Positions 7,353-17,300 of a stretch of 64,000 nucleotides of DNA are shown here, one piece after another. Both the position numbers and the translations under genes were made by a program. The notes beneath the pieces were generated by a model. That model was given only the letters and a program-made list of their open reading frames with translations, was not told the origin of the DNA and ran no database searches. The DNA comes from Pseudonocardia sulfidoxydans NBRC 16205 (lineage in GTDB: Bacteria; Actinomycetota; Actinomycetes; Mycobacteriales; Pseudonocardiaceae), in the NCBI RefSeq assembly GCF_007989085.1, contig NZ_BJVJ01000019.1:24611-88610 (forward strand). The letters are read 5' to 3'. Each line of letters starts with the position of its first letter. Positions within the stretch are counted from its first letter, which is position 1.

Positions 7353-8969
7353 GTGCCCGAGCCGGTGGGTGTCCGTTCGGAGTACCTGCTGGACGCGGGA
7401 CGCTCGCACACCATCCACGACGCGCTGCGCCCCGTCCTGTCGGAGATCCGGTCGTTGCTGGACGCGACGACGGCACTCGTCGCCTACCGCCCCGCAGCTC
7501 CCGGCGCCGACCTGCTCGTACTGGCCGCCGACGCGCCCGAGCTCGCCGAACCGCCGCTGCCCAACGAGACCTTCCGCACGGGCGTGCCCGCCGTCCGCCG
7601 GGCCGCGGTGCTCGCCGACCTCGACTTCGTCTCGACGCTGCGCCCCTACCGGTTCCGGCTCCGGTCGGCGGTCGTCGTCCCATGGCGCGACGCCTACGGC
7701 GACGGGCTGATCGTCGTCGGCCACAGCGAGGAACGGCCCCGGCTGCCCGCCCCCGCCGCCGACCTCGTCCGGCGGCTGCGCGGCGACGTCCGCCGCGGCA
7801 TGGTGGCGGGCCGCCGCGACGGCGCCGGGGAGATCAACCGCGGCCTCCAACGGGTCATGAAGGACATCGCCGCCGCCACCGTCGACTGCGAGGACGTCGG
7901 CGAGGCCCTGACCACGCTGCTCGTCTCCGCGAAGTGGTTGTTCGACTCCGAGGTCGCCTACTTCTCGCTGCCGATCGACGACGCGGGCACGTTCACGTTC
8001 GACCAGATGCTCGGCATCCGGACCCCGGACTTCCGGCACCTGCGCATGGGCGAGGGGCAGGGCCTCGGCGGGCTCGCACGGTCGCTGCGCAGCCCCGTCC
8101 GATCATTGAACTACGGGCGCGACTCCCGGCTCTTCGCGGCGCCGGTCACCGAGACCGCGCAGGAAGGCATCGTGTCGGCGATGGCGGCCCCCGTCTTCGT
8201 CGACGACCAGGTCCAGGCAGTGCTGTACGTGGGAGATCGTGCGTTGCGTCCGTTCAGCGAGACCGACGGCGAGGTCTTCGGCGAGTTCGCCGAGTACGCC
8301 ACCCTCGGGCTCAAACGTCAGGCGACGGAGGCCTACCGTCGCGCCGTGCTGCGTCGTCAGGAACAGGAGCGGCTGGCCTACGACCTGCACGACACCGCCG
8401 TGCGAGGGCTGCTGGAGATCGGGTTCGCCGCCGAGCGGGCCCGCGCCGTCGACCAGGGCACCCCCGACGTGCAGGCCGGGCTCGACACGATCGCCTCGGC
8501 GGCGGAACGGTGCATGGAGGCGCTGCGCGGGCAGCTCGACCTGCTCGTCGCGGGCACGTCGGGCCGCAGCGCCGACACCGTCCTCGAGGAGATCGCCGAG
8601 GCGTCGGTGCGCCCCGAGGTGCGCCACCGCTACGTCACCGACGCCTCCGACGGGCTGCTGCCCGACCCGGTCGCCGACGCGCTGGTCCGGATCGGCCAGG
8701 AGGCGCTGGTCAACGTCGACGTCCACGCTGCGGGCGGGGCCGCCGAGGTCAGCCTGCGTGTGACCCCGGACGAATGGGTGCTCTCGATCGTCGACGACGG
8801 CAGCGGCCGCCCGGCCCGGGCCACACCGACCGACGACACCCGCGCCCACATCGGACTCCTCGCCATGCAGCGGGCCGCGGACCGGGTGCTGGGCCGTCTC
8901 GAACGGTTCGACCGGCCGGGCGGCGGGCACATCGTCCGCGTCGTGGTGCCGAAGAGCGGCGGCCGGTGA
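7353..8969 (+). CDS. GAF-domain sensor histidine kinase (NarL-partner, HisKA_3)
   Basis: 538 residues from GTG 7353 with GGAGGAAGG upstream. A first GAF-like domain spans about residues 15-150 and a second about 180-335 (FDSEVAYFSL to QAVLYVGDRALRPFSETD). The HisKA_3 motif ERLAYDLHDTAVRGLLEIG carries the phospho-His, and a HATPase_c domain follows with EALVNVDVHA (N box), SIVDDGSG and HIGLLAMQRAA. There is no membrane segment, so the signal is sensed in the cytoplasm; the tandem GAF layout recalls DevS-type redox/gas sensors, but heme ligands were not assigned. The stop overlaps the regulator start (GTGA). Confidence 0.85.
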   Translation: MPEPVGVRSEYLLDAGRSHTIHDALRPVLSEIRSLLDATTALVAYRPAAPGADLLVLAADAPELAEPPLPNETFRTGVPAVRRAAVLADLDFVSTLRPYRFRLRSAVVVPWRDAYGDGLIVVGHSEERPRLPAPAADLVRRLRGDVRRGMVAGRRDGAGEINRGLQRVMKDIAAATVDCEDVGEALTTLLVSAKWLFDSEVAYFSLPIDDAGTFTFDQMLGIRTPDFRHLRMGEGQGLGGLARSLRSPVRSLNYGRDSRLFAAPVTETAQEGIVSAMAAPVFVDDQVQAVLYVGDRALRPFSETDGEVFGEFAEYATLGLKRQATEAYRRAVLRRQEQERLAYDLHDTAVRGLLEIGFAAERARAVDQGTPDVQAGLDTIASAAERCMEALRGQLDLLVAGTSGRSADTVLEEIAEASVRPEVRHRYVTDASDGLLPDPVADALVRIGQEALVNVDVHAAGGAAEVSLRVTPDEWVLSIVDDGSGRPARATPTDDTRAHIGLLAMQRAADRVLGRLERFDRPGGGHIVRVVVPKSGGR

Positions 8970-9595
8970 TCCGGTTCTGCGTCGTCGACGACCACGAGAT
9001 CGTCCACGACGGCCTGCGCGCCATGGCCGACCGCGAGGCCGACCTCGAGTTCGCGGGCTCGGTGACGACCGCGGACGAGGCCGAGGGGCTCGTCGCCGGC
9101 GCCCGCCCCGACGTCCTGCTGCTCGACATGCGGCTGGCCGGCGGCAACAGCACCGACACCTGCGCCGCGCTGGCGGCGGCGTTCCCGGAACTGAAGATCG
9201 CCGTGTTCAGCGGGTACGGCAACCCGGAGCTGCTGGAGCAGGCCATCCGCGCGGGGGCGGCCGGCTACATCCTCAAGGAGACGACGACCGCGCGGCTGCC
9301 CGACATCATCCGGGAGCTGGCGTCGTCGGGAAGCTACTTCGACCCGCGGCTGGCCAGCGGCCTGCTGCGCCGGGCCGCGGGGTCGCGGCAGCCGGCGTTC
9401 AACGAGCGCGAGCTGGAGATCGTCCGGCTCATCGCCCGGGGCCTGGACAACCACGGCATCGGTGAGCAGGTGTGCATCAGCCCGCACACGGTCAAGTTCC
9501 ACGTGACGGCGATGCTGCGCCGCCACGAGCTGGGCCGCCGCGCCGAGCTGGTGCGCCTCGCGATGGACCTGCACCTGATCGACGACACGCGCTGA
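8966..9595 (+). CDS. NarL/FixJ-family response regulator
   Basis: 209 residues. The receiver domain starts FCVVDDHEIVHDGL (acidic pair), with the phospho-acceptor Asp in LLLDMRLAGG near residue 53, and Lys in YILKETTT. The C-terminal LuxR-type helix-turn-helix is FNERELEIVRLIARGL to CISPHTVKFHVTAMLRR. It is cotranscribed with and coupled to the GAF kinase. A matched dyad upstream of its own operon and of the nar operon makes nitrate respiration a plausible target (inference). Confidence 0.88.
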   Translation: MIRFCVVDDHEIVHDGLRAMADREADLEFAGSVTTADEAEGLVAGARPDVLLLDMRLAGGNSTDTCAALAAAFPELKIAVFSGYGNPELLEQAIRAGAAGYILKETTTARLPDIIRELASSGSYFDPRLASGLLRRAAGSRQPAFNERELEIVRLIARGLDNHGIGEQVCISPHTVKFHVTAMLRRHELGRRAELVRLAMDLHLIDDTR

Positions 9596-9617
9596 GCCCT
9601 CGCCGCAGAACGTACGA

Positions 9618-9667
9618 ACCCTGTGAGTGGCAATAGTCGCTATAGCGACTATTGCCACTCACAGGGT
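9618..9667. repeat. perfect 50-bp palindrome, copy 1
   Basis: Two exact 25-base arms centred on CGCTA/TAGCG, running from ACCCTGTGAGTGGCAATAGT to its complement. It sits 22 bp after the response-regulator stop and 3 bp before the deacetylase stop, so it may terminate both convergent transcripts. A near-identical copy lies at 13070-13119. It is much less GC-rich than its surroundings, which suggests a dispersed palindromic repeat element. Confidence 0.9.
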
Positions 9668-9670
9668 CGG

Positions 9671-10594
9671 TCAGCCTCGCGCGAAGCTCGAGTCCGCGGG
9701 CGGCGCCTCGACGCCACGCACGTCGGGCAGCGACATGAGCCGCTTGTCCTCATCGTCGTCGACCCACGCCTTCGCGATCTCCTCGCAGGTCGCGAACCAG
9801 ACACCGTCATGGCCAGCGATGTGCTGGATCAGCTTCTCGTACCACATGATGTTGTGCGCCTGGCCGATGATCTGCGGGTGCACGCACGACGCGAACACCG
9901 GGTGCGCGACGTTCTGGTAGGCGTAGTCGAAGATGTCGCGCCAGCGCCGGAAGATCGTCTCGGTGTCCTGCATGCCGGTCGAGACGCCGGTGTAGGCGAG
10001 CGGCGGGAAGTCGTCGAGGTACCAGTTGACGGGGATCTCCAGGACCGCGCTCGCGACGCCGGCGACGTTGGGCTTCTCCCAGTTGATCTGCCAGCGCTGC
10101 GGGTGGTACGGCACCAGGTCGCGCGCCATCAGGCTGGTGTCGTAGAGGAAGCCCGACTCCTCGATGATGTCGAGGGTGTTCTCGCTGTAGTCCCAGTACG
10201 GCGAGCGGTAGCCGGTGGGGCGCAGGCCGAGCACGTTCTTGTAGCTCGCGAACGCGAGGTCGACGAGGCGGCGTTCGGTGTCGCGTTCGATGCCCGGCGG
10301 GATCTCGTGGTAGTAGCCGTGGTGGCCGATCTCGTGGCCCGCCTCCACCACGTCCTTGCACTGCTGCGGGAACGTGTCGACGGAGTGGCCCGGGGTGAAC
10401 CAGGTCGTCGTCACGTCGTAGCGGCGGTAGAGCTCCAGCAGGCGGGGGACGCCGACCTCCGCGCCGAACTGGCCGCGGGACATGAACGACTGGGTCGGCC
10501 GGTTGAACCCGCCCAGCCACAGCGCCTGGGCATCGAAGTCGGTGCCGAGGTTGACGGCGATCTTCTTGCCCTCGGGCAGTTGCAGGTGGCCCAT
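9671..10594 (-). CDS. polysaccharide deacetylase (NodB fold, PuuE-like)
   Basis: 307 residues. NodB signatures: TDFDAQAL near residue 18 (catalytic and metal Asp), HEIGHHGYYHE near residue 88 (metal His pair), YRSPYWDYS near residue 128, and a C-terminal HPQIIGQAHN. There is no signal peptide, so it is probably cytoplasmic, as for the PuuE/allantoinase-like members of the family that hydrolyse C-N bonds in small molecules rather than glycans. It starts 26 bp after the penicillin-acylase stop with AAGGAG upstream, so it is the second gene of that operon. Confidence 0.82.
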   Translation of the reverse strand: MGHLQLPEGKKIAVNLGTDFDAQALWLGGFNRPTQSFMSRGQFGAEVGVPRLLELYRRYDVTTTWFTPGHSVDTFPQQCKDVVEAGHEIGHHGYYHEIPPGIERDTERRLVDLAFASYKNVLGLRPTGYRSPYWDYSENTLDIIEESGFLYDTSLMARDLVPYHPQRWQINWEKPNVAGVASAVLEIPVNWYLDDFPPLAYTGVSTGMQDTETIFRRWRDIFDYAYQNVAHPVFASCVHPQIIGQAHNIMWYEKLIQHIAGHDGVWFATCEEIAKAWVDDDEDKRLMSLPDVRGVEAPPADSSFARG

Positions 10595-10620
10595 TTGGTC
10601 TCCTTCTCAGGGGCGGATTC

Positions 10621-12945
10621 TCAGGGGCAGAGTTCGATGACGTGCTCTGTCGCCGCGTCGACCTGCTCACGGCTGTAGAGCAGCGGGAACGCCTCGTTGC
10701 GGGCCCACGGACCGAAGAGGTCCGCGGCATGGGGGTCGCCGAGCCTGCCCGACTGGCCGGGCGCGTTCATCGCCAGCGACGAGTCCCATTCCCCCACGTC
10801 GACGACGAGGCGGAACGTGGAGCCCGCGCTCTGCACGAAGTTGGGCCCGTAGGCGGTGTTGCCGACGGTGTCTCCGCTGCCGCCGCGCGGCTCCGGGCCG
10901 GCGGCGAGGTGCCCGGCGGGCAGGTCGGTCAGCAGCGCGGCGAGGGGGTGGCGGGCCACCGCGACGTGCAACCGGCCCCAGCCCCACGTCGCACGGTCCG
11001 GGCCGAGCAGCGCCGCGACCTCGGCGACCGCCGCGGGCAGCGTCTGCGCGACCGTCTCGACCAGGAACTTGTCCGGGTCCGGGCCGAGCCGCTCCCCCGG
11101 GTGCTCGACCAGCTCCAGGTCGATCCGGGAGTCGGCGAGCAGGTCCTCGGCCGGGGAGATCCGGGCGGCGACCGCGGCGGGGTCGTCGACGTGTCCGTCG
11201 AGGGCCCCGGCCAGCAGGGCCGGGCGCAGGTGGCGTCGGTACCAGACCTCGAAGACCGCGGCGGCGGCCGAGTCGGCGGCGAGTGTCGCGTCCCAGTCCA
11301 GGAGCAGGGCGAGGCCGTCGGTGTCGGCGGGCACGGCCAGCTCGCGGACCTTCGCGAGGATGCGCCGGGCCGGGACGCTCAGGAAGTCGGCCTGCAGCGC
11401 GACCATCGACTCCGGCGTCGCATCCGTCGTCTCGGCGAGGACCTCGTCGAGCCGGTGGCGCCGCGACGGCGCGTACCAGTCGTAGGTGATGTGCCGGTCG
11501 GCCGGGAAGTCGGCGGGCAGGTTGCACTCGTTCGCCGTCGCCAGGAAGCCCTGCTCGGGGTTCACGTCGCCGGGCAGCTGGTCGGCGTCGTGGAAGCCCG
11601 CCCACTCGTAGCGGCCGTCGCCGGGCACCGGGAGCGTGCCGTCCCAGTTGGGGCGGATCGGGGTCAGGCCGCCGGTCTTCCACGCGATCGTGCCGTCGGT
11701 GTCGGCGAAGACCTGGTTCTCCGGCGGCGCGCCCCAACGGTTCATCGCGGCCAGGAACTCGTCGTAGTTGCGCGCCCGCATGTAGTCCATGCTCCCGAGA
11801 TACGGCGCCATCCCCGGCTCCAGCCACGCCGCCCGCACCACGAACGCGGTGTGCCGCACCGGGTCCTGGTGGATCACCGGGCCGTGGCGGGTGAACAGCA
11901 GCTCCACCTCGACGGGTTCGCCGCCGCGGACCTGCACGGTCTCGGTGACGCGGCGCATCGGTTCCCAGCGGTTCTCGTAGCGGTAGGACTGCGGGTCGTC
12001 CGGGTTCGTCTCGTAGACGTAGAGGTCCTCCTGGTCGATCGCGAAGATCGTCAGGCCGAACGCAATGCGCCCGTTGTGCCCGATGGAGATCCCGGGAAGT
12101 GCGGGCTCGCCGCCGCCGATGACGTCGAAACCAGGGGCGGACAGATGCGCGATGTAGCGCAGGCCCGGCAGCGCCGCCGCGGCACGGTGCGGGTCGTTGG
12201 CCAGCAGTGGCCGGCCCGACCGGGTCCGTGACCCGGCGAGCACCCAGTTGTTGCTGCCCTCCGGCAGGACGTCACCCTGCGGGTCGAGCGGGGCCGACGG
12301 GCCGAATGCGGGCGCCGACGTCGCCAGGTCGTAGACGGCGAGCACGTCGTCCGGGATGAGGTCGAGGTCCAGCCCCTCGGGGATCGTCAGCTCACGCTCG
12401 GGCTGGCGACGCCGCCGCAGCTCCTCGACCTCCCGGGGCAGGTCACGCAGGGTGCGGGCGCGGGCCACCTCGTCACGGACGTTGTAGAACAGCCCGTGGC
12501 TGCGGATGCGCGCGACGTCGGCCGGCTCCCACAGGGCCGGCTCGTAACCCAGCTCGCGGAACTCCACCGGCAGCAGCGAGGGGTCGCGGCGGGTCAGCTC
12601 GACGAACGCGTTCACCCCCTCCACGAAGGCGGTCGCCGCCCGCTTGGTGTCCGACCCGTAGGACAGCCACTCCTGACGCATGTCGCCGCGGTAGAGGAAC
12701 AGCCGCGCCGCCCGGTCGCGCTCGACGTGCTCGGCGCCGAACACCTCGGCGAGCCGGCCCAGCCCGCGGCGGCGCCAGAAGTCGATCTGCCACAACCGGT
12801 CGCGCGCGGCGTTGAAGCCCTGCGCGCGGAAGGCGTCGTAGGTGTCGGTCGCGTAGATGTGCGGCACGCCCCAACGGTCGACGAGGATCTCGACCGGACC
12901 GCTGAGCCCCGGCACCGTGTAGGTGGTCCTGCTCTGCGTCGCCAC
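10621..12945 (-). CDS. penicillin acylase family Ntn-hydrolase
   Basis: 774 residues. The alpha part begins VEILVDRWGVPHIYATDTYDAF and continues GFNAARDRLWQIDFWRRRGLGR. After a spacer, Ser231 in EGSNNWVLAGS is the expected N-terminal nucleophile of the beta chain, released by autocleavage. The beta part retains LLANDPHR and ANECNLPAD. It would hydrolyse an amide side chain (beta-lactam, acyl-homoserine lactone or similar; not predictable). GTG 12945 is preferred over the in-frame ATG at 12984 because GGAGGG precedes it. No signal peptide is evident, unusual for the family. The deacetylase follows in the same operon. Confidence 0.85.
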   Translation of the reverse strand: MATQSRTTYTVPGLSGPVEILVDRWGVPHIYATDTYDAFRAQGFNAARDRLWQIDFWRRRGLGRLAEVFGAEHVERDRAARLFLYRGDMRQEWLSYGSDTKRAATAFVEGVNAFVELTRRDPSLLPVEFRELGYEPALWEPADVARIRSHGLFYNVRDEVARARTLRDLPREVEELRRRRQPERELTIPEGLDLDLIPDDVLAVYDLATSAPAFGPSAPLDPQGDVLPEGSNNWVLAGSRTRSGRPLLANDPHRAAAALPGLRYIAHLSAPGFDVIGGGEPALPGISIGHNGRIAFGLTIFAIDQEDLYVYETNPDDPQSYRYENRWEPMRRVTETVQVRGGEPVEVELLFTRHGPVIHQDPVRHTAFVVRAAWLEPGMAPYLGSMDYMRARNYDEFLAAMNRWGAPPENQVFADTDGTIAWKTGGLTPIRPNWDGTLPVPGDGRYEWAGFHDADQLPGDVNPEQGFLATANECNLPADFPADRHITYDWYAPSRRHRLDEVLAETTDATPESMVALQADFLSVPARRILAKVRELAVPADTDGLALLLDWDATLAADSAAAAVFEVWYRRHLRPALLAGALDGHVDDPAAVAARISPAEDLLADSRIDLELVEHPGERLGPDPDKFLVETVAQTLPAAVAEVAALLGPDRATWGWGRLHVAVARHPLAALLTDLPAGHLAAGPEPRGGSGDTVGNTAYGPNFVQSAGSTFRLVVDVGEWDSSLAMNAPGQSGRLGDPHAADLFGPWARNEAFPLLYSREQVDAATEHVIELCP

Positions 12946-13032
12946 TGCGCCCTCCGCTTCGTCGCCGGTACTGCAGCGAGTCAAGCAAGGGAGGCGGTCG
13001 TCGTGTCGGCAGAGTTCACACGCGTTTCGAGC

Positions 13033-13060
13033 GGTGCGGCACTACCCGTTCGGGCAGCAG
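13033..13060. promoter_or_regulatory. dyad element matching the two-component operon's upstream site
   Basis: GGTGCGGCACT, then ACCCGTTCGGGCAG. It is 23/28 identical to the reverse complement of 7225-7252, with both differences in the core falling at the centre of the dyad. It lies in the 346-bp region between the divergent acylase and TDT-nar operons, about 230 bp before the TDT start. Candidate site for the NarL-type regulator at 8966. Confidence 0.45.
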
Positions 13061-13069
13061 GGCCTGTGA

Positions 13070-13119
13070 ACCTTGTGAGTGGCAATAGTCGCTATAGCGA
13101 CTATCGCCACTCACAGGGT
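13070..13119. repeat. 50-bp palindrome, copy 2
   Basis: Same element as 9618-9667, with one C-to-T change in the left arm and one T-to-C change in the right arm. It lies in the divergent gap upstream of the acylase gene. The rest of this 346-bp gap holds the dyad at 13033 and no recognisable gene. Confidence 0.9.
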
Positions 13120-13291
13120 CGTCGCCCGCGGCAGGCCCGGGGGACGGTGGAGATCGTGGACAACCGAACCGGACAGTGGAAGCCTTTCGGCACCGTCCGA
13201 CGACGGACGGCGAGCACCCGGTAGCAGGACCGCACTCACGTCAGGCGGGGTGACGCATGCGATTCCAACGGCTCGTCCCGACGTGCGCGCC

Positions 13292-14347
13292 ATGAGCGAA
13301 CTGCCGCACGAGACCACCTCGATCCCCGACCCGCCCCTGGCGCGGTTCTTCCCGGGCTACTTCGCGTTCGTGATGGCGACGGGCGTCGTCGCGCTCGGGT
13401 GCAGCGCGCTCGGCGTGGCGGGCGCGGGCGAGGTGCTCTACGTCGTCGCCGCGGCCGGGTACGTGGTGATCGCCGCGCTGACCCTGGCCCGGTTGCTGCG
13501 CTACCCCGACCGCTTCCGGGCGGACCTGCTCAGCCACGCCAAGGGCTTCGCCTTCACGACGGCCGTCGCCGCGACCGAGGTGATGGGCACCTCGAGCGCA
13601 CTGGTGTTCGGGTGGTGGACGCTCGCCACGGTCCTGTGGGTGGTGGGTGTGGCGCTGTGGGTCGTGCTGCTCTACCCGCCGCTGATCGCCGTGGTGCTGC
13701 GGGTGGACAAGCCGGAGATCGGCGTCGGCATCAACGGGACGTGGTTCCTGCTGACGGTGTCGACGCAGTCGATCTCGGTACTGGGCGCCCTGCTGGCGCC
13801 GCGCCTGCAGAACCCTCTCGTCGCGTTCGTCGCGGTGACGTTCTTCGGTCTCGGAATGTTGCTCTACGTCGTCGTGATGACGATGGTGTTCACCCGCTGG
13901 ACGTTTCACCGGTTGAGCCCCGACGAGGAGGACCCGCCCATCTGGATCGCGGCGGGCGCGGTCGCGATCACCACGCTCGCCGGGTCGAACCTGCTGCTCG
14001 GGGCCGGGGCCGACCCGCTGCTGCAACGGGTCGCGCCCGCCGTCGAGCTCCTCACGCTGATGGCGTGGGCCACGGCGACGTTCTGGTTGCCGCTCATGGT
14101 CGCGATCGGGGTGTGGCGCCACGTCGTGCACCGGGTGCCGCTGCGCTACCACCCGTCGTACTGGTCGCTGGTGTTCCCGATCGGGATGTACAGCCTGGCC
14201 ACCGCGCGGATGCGGACCGCGCTCGACCTCGGGTTCCTGGCCTGGGTTCCCCCGGTCGCGCTGGGGTGGGCACTGCTGGCGTGGCTGGCCACCTTCGCCG
14301 GGCTCGTCCACACGCTCGTCCGACGACCCGAGGAGGCGGTGCGATGA
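13292..14347 (+). CDS. TDT-family (TehA/SLAC1-like) membrane transporter coupled to narG
   Basis: 351 residues with about ten hydrophobic helices, opening LARFFPGYFAFVMATGVVALG, the first helix pattern of the tellurite-resistance/dicarboxylate transporter family. The family includes TehA, the malate carrier Mae1 and the plant anion channel SLAC1, which conducts nitrate and chloride. Its stop overlaps the narG start (ATGA) and no NarK is present, so a role in nitrate/nitrite movement is inferred. The start is uncertain: the ATG lacks a Shine-Dalgarno, and an in-frame GTG at 13250 follows a GGCGGGG stretch. Confidence 0.8.
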   Translation: MSELPHETTSIPDPPLARFFPGYFAFVMATGVVALGCSALGVAGAGEVLYVVAAAGYVVIAALTLARLLRYPDRFRADLLSHAKGFAFTTAVAATEVMGTSSALVFGWWTLATVLWVVGVALWVVLLYPPLIAVVLRVDKPEIGVGINGTWFLLTVSTQSISVLGALLAPRLQNPLVAFVAVTFFGLGMLLYVVVMTMVFTRWTFHRLSPDEEDPPIWIAAGAVAITTLAGSNLLLGAGADPLLQRVAPAVELLTLMAWATATFWLPLMVAIGVWRHVVHRVPLRYHPSYWSLVFPIGMYSLATARMRTALDLGFLAWVPPVALGWALLAWLATFAGLVHTLVRRPEEAVR

Positions 14348-17300
14348 CAGGCCGGGGCAATGGAAAGGGGGCAGGGACGGGGACCGACGGTCCGGCGTCG
14401 GACCTGCTGCTGCGGACCGGCAGGTTCTTCACCCGCCGCCCGACGTCGGAGGACCTGCGGGCACAGTTCCTCGACGGTGGCCGCGACGGTGACGTCTTCT
14501 ACCGGGACCGGTGGAGCCACGACAAGATCGTCCGGTCCACGCACGGCGTGAACTGCACCGGGTCCTGCTCCTGGAAGGTCTACGTCAAGGACGGGATCAT
14601 CACCTGGGAGACGCAGGAGACCGACTACCCGTCGGTGGGGCCGGACTCGCCGGAGTACGAGCCCCGCGGCTGCCCGCGGGGGGCGGCGTTCTCCTGGTAC
14701 ACCTACTCCCCCACCCGGATCCGCTATCCCTACGCGCGCGGTGTGCTGGTCGAGATGTACCGGGAGGCGAAGGCCCGGCTGGGCGATCCCGTGCTCGCGT
14801 GGGCCGAGGTCACCGGCGACCCGGAGCGCCGGCGCCGCTACCAGCGGGCCCGCGGCAAGGGCGGGCACGTGCGGGTGAGCTGGGCCGAGGCCGTCGAGAT
14901 CGTGGCGGCGGCGCACGTCCACACCGTCAGGACCCACGGGCCGGACCGGGTCGTCGGGTTCTCGCCGATCCCGGCGATGTCGATGGTCAGCCACGCGGCC
15001 GGCTCCCGGTTCGTGCAGCTGCTCGGCGGTGTGATGACGTCGTTCTACGACTGGTACGCCGACCTGCCCGTGGCGAGCCCGCAGGTGTTCGGCGACCAGA
15101 CCGACGTGCCGGAGTCCGGCGACTGGTGGAACGCCACCTACCTGCTCGTGTGGGGCTCCAACGTGCCCGTCACCCGGACCCCGGACGCGCACTGGATGGC
15201 CGAGGCCCGCTACAAGGGGCAGAAGGTCGTCGTCGTCTCGCCCGACTACTCCGACGCCACGAAGTTCGCCGACCAGTGGCTGCCCGCCCAGCCGGGTACC
15301 GACGGCGCGCTCGCGATGGCGATGGGTCACGTGATCCTGAAGGAGTTCTTCGTCGACCGGAAGGTGGGGTTCTTCACCGACTTCGTGCGCCGTACGACGG
15401 ACCTGCCGTTCCTGGTGACGCTGGAGCAGCGCGACGGCGCGTACGTGCCGGGGAGGTTCCTCACCGCCGCCGACCTCGGCGACACCGGCGAGGTCGCGGC
15501 GTGGAAGACCGTCGTCCTCGACGACCGTAGCGGCGAAGCGGTCGTGCCCAACGGGTCGCTGGGGTTCCGCTACACCGACTCGGGTGCCGGGCGGTGGAAC
15601 CTCGACCTCGGGGACGTCGTCCCGCGGCTGAGCGCGCTGGGCAGCGAGGCGGCGGAGGTGCTGTTGCCCCGGCTCGACTCCGCGGACGCGGGCGTCCTGC
15701 GGCGCGGGGTGCCGGTGCGCCGGGTGGGCGGGTCGCTCGTCACCACCGTCCACGACCTGATGCTCGCCCAGTACGGCGTGCACCGACCCGGGCTGCCCGG
15801 CCGCTGGCCCTCGGGCTACGACGACGCCGACGAGCCGTACACGCCCGCCTGGCAGGAGGCGATCACGTCGGTCCCTGCGGCGCAGGCGATCCGCGTCGCC
15901 CGCGAGCTGGCCACGAACTCCGAGGAGTCCGGCGGCCGCAGCATGATCATCATGGGGGCGGGCATCTGCCAGTGGTTCCACGGCGACGCCACCTACCGCG
16001 CGGTCCTCGCCCTGCTCATGCTGACGGGCGCCATGGGACGCAACGGCGGCGGCTGGGCGCACTACGTCGGGCAGGAGAAGTGTCGCCCGCTCACCGGCTG
16101 GGCCGCGATGGCGTCGGCGACCGACTGGCAGCGGCCGCCGCGCACCATGATCGGCACCGCGTTCTGGTACACCCACACCGACCAGTGGCGCTACGACGGC
16201 TACCGCGCCGACGCGCTCGCCTCCCCGCTGGGCACCGGCGCGCTCGCCGGGATGTCCACGATCGACACCATCGCGCTGTCCGCGCGGCTGGGCTGGATGC
16301 CGTCGTACCCGCAGTTCGACCGCAACCCCCTCGACCTGGCCGACGAGATCGGCGACGCCGACGTCGGGCCCGCGGTGACCGAGCGGCTGCGCGACGGCAG
16401 GCTCCGCTTCGCGATCGACGACCCGGACGCGCCGGAGAACTGGCCGCGGTGCCTGACGCTGTGGCGGGCCAACCTGCTGGGCTCCTCGGCCAAGGGCGAC
16501 GAGTACTTCCTGCGCCACCTGCTCGGTACCCACGACAACCTGCGGGCCGCGCAGACCCCGCCGGACCGCAGGCCCCGTGACGTCGTGTGGCGCGACGGCG
16601 ACCCGCCAGAGGGCAAGCTCGACCTGCTGCTCGCGCTCGACTTCCGGATGACCAGCTCGACCCTGCTCGCCGACGTCGTGTTCCCCGCCGCGACCTGGTA
16701 CGAGAAGCACGACCTGAACACCACCGACATGCACCCGTTCGTGCACGCCTTCAACCCGGCGATCGACCCGCCGTTCGAGACCCGCACCGACTTCGAGGCC
16801 TTCCACGCCGTCGCCCGCCGGTTCGACGAGCTCGCCGCCGGGCACCTCGGGGTGCGCCGCGACGTCGTCGCCGTGCCGCTGCAGCACGACACCCCGGGTG
16901 AGACGGCGCAGCCGGGCGGGCGGGTCCTCGACTGGCGCGCCGGCGAGTGCGAACCCGTGCCCGGGCGGACCATGCCCGGGTTCACCGTCGTCGAGCGCGA
17001 CTACACCTCGATCGCGGACAAGATGGCGAGCATCGGGCCGCTCGTCGACCGGCTCGGCCTGTCGACCAAGGGAATCACCTACCGGCCCGACGAGGAGATC
17101 GCCGAGCTCGCGCACGTCAACGGCGTCATGCTCGGTGGCGCCGGCGACGGACGACCCGCGATCGACACCGACGCCAAGCTGGCGGAGGCCATCCTCGCCC
17201 TGTCCGCCACCACCAACGGCCGCCTCGCCGTCCAGGGCTTCCGCGAGCTGGAGCGCCGGACCGGGGTGGGCCTGGCCGACCTCGCCGAGGGCAGCGAGGA

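Noticed and set aside
13079..13291. N-terminal extension of the TDT gene through the 50-bp palindrome
   Set aside because: The palindrome is a non-coding repeat also found at 9618; the conserved protein begins near 13292.
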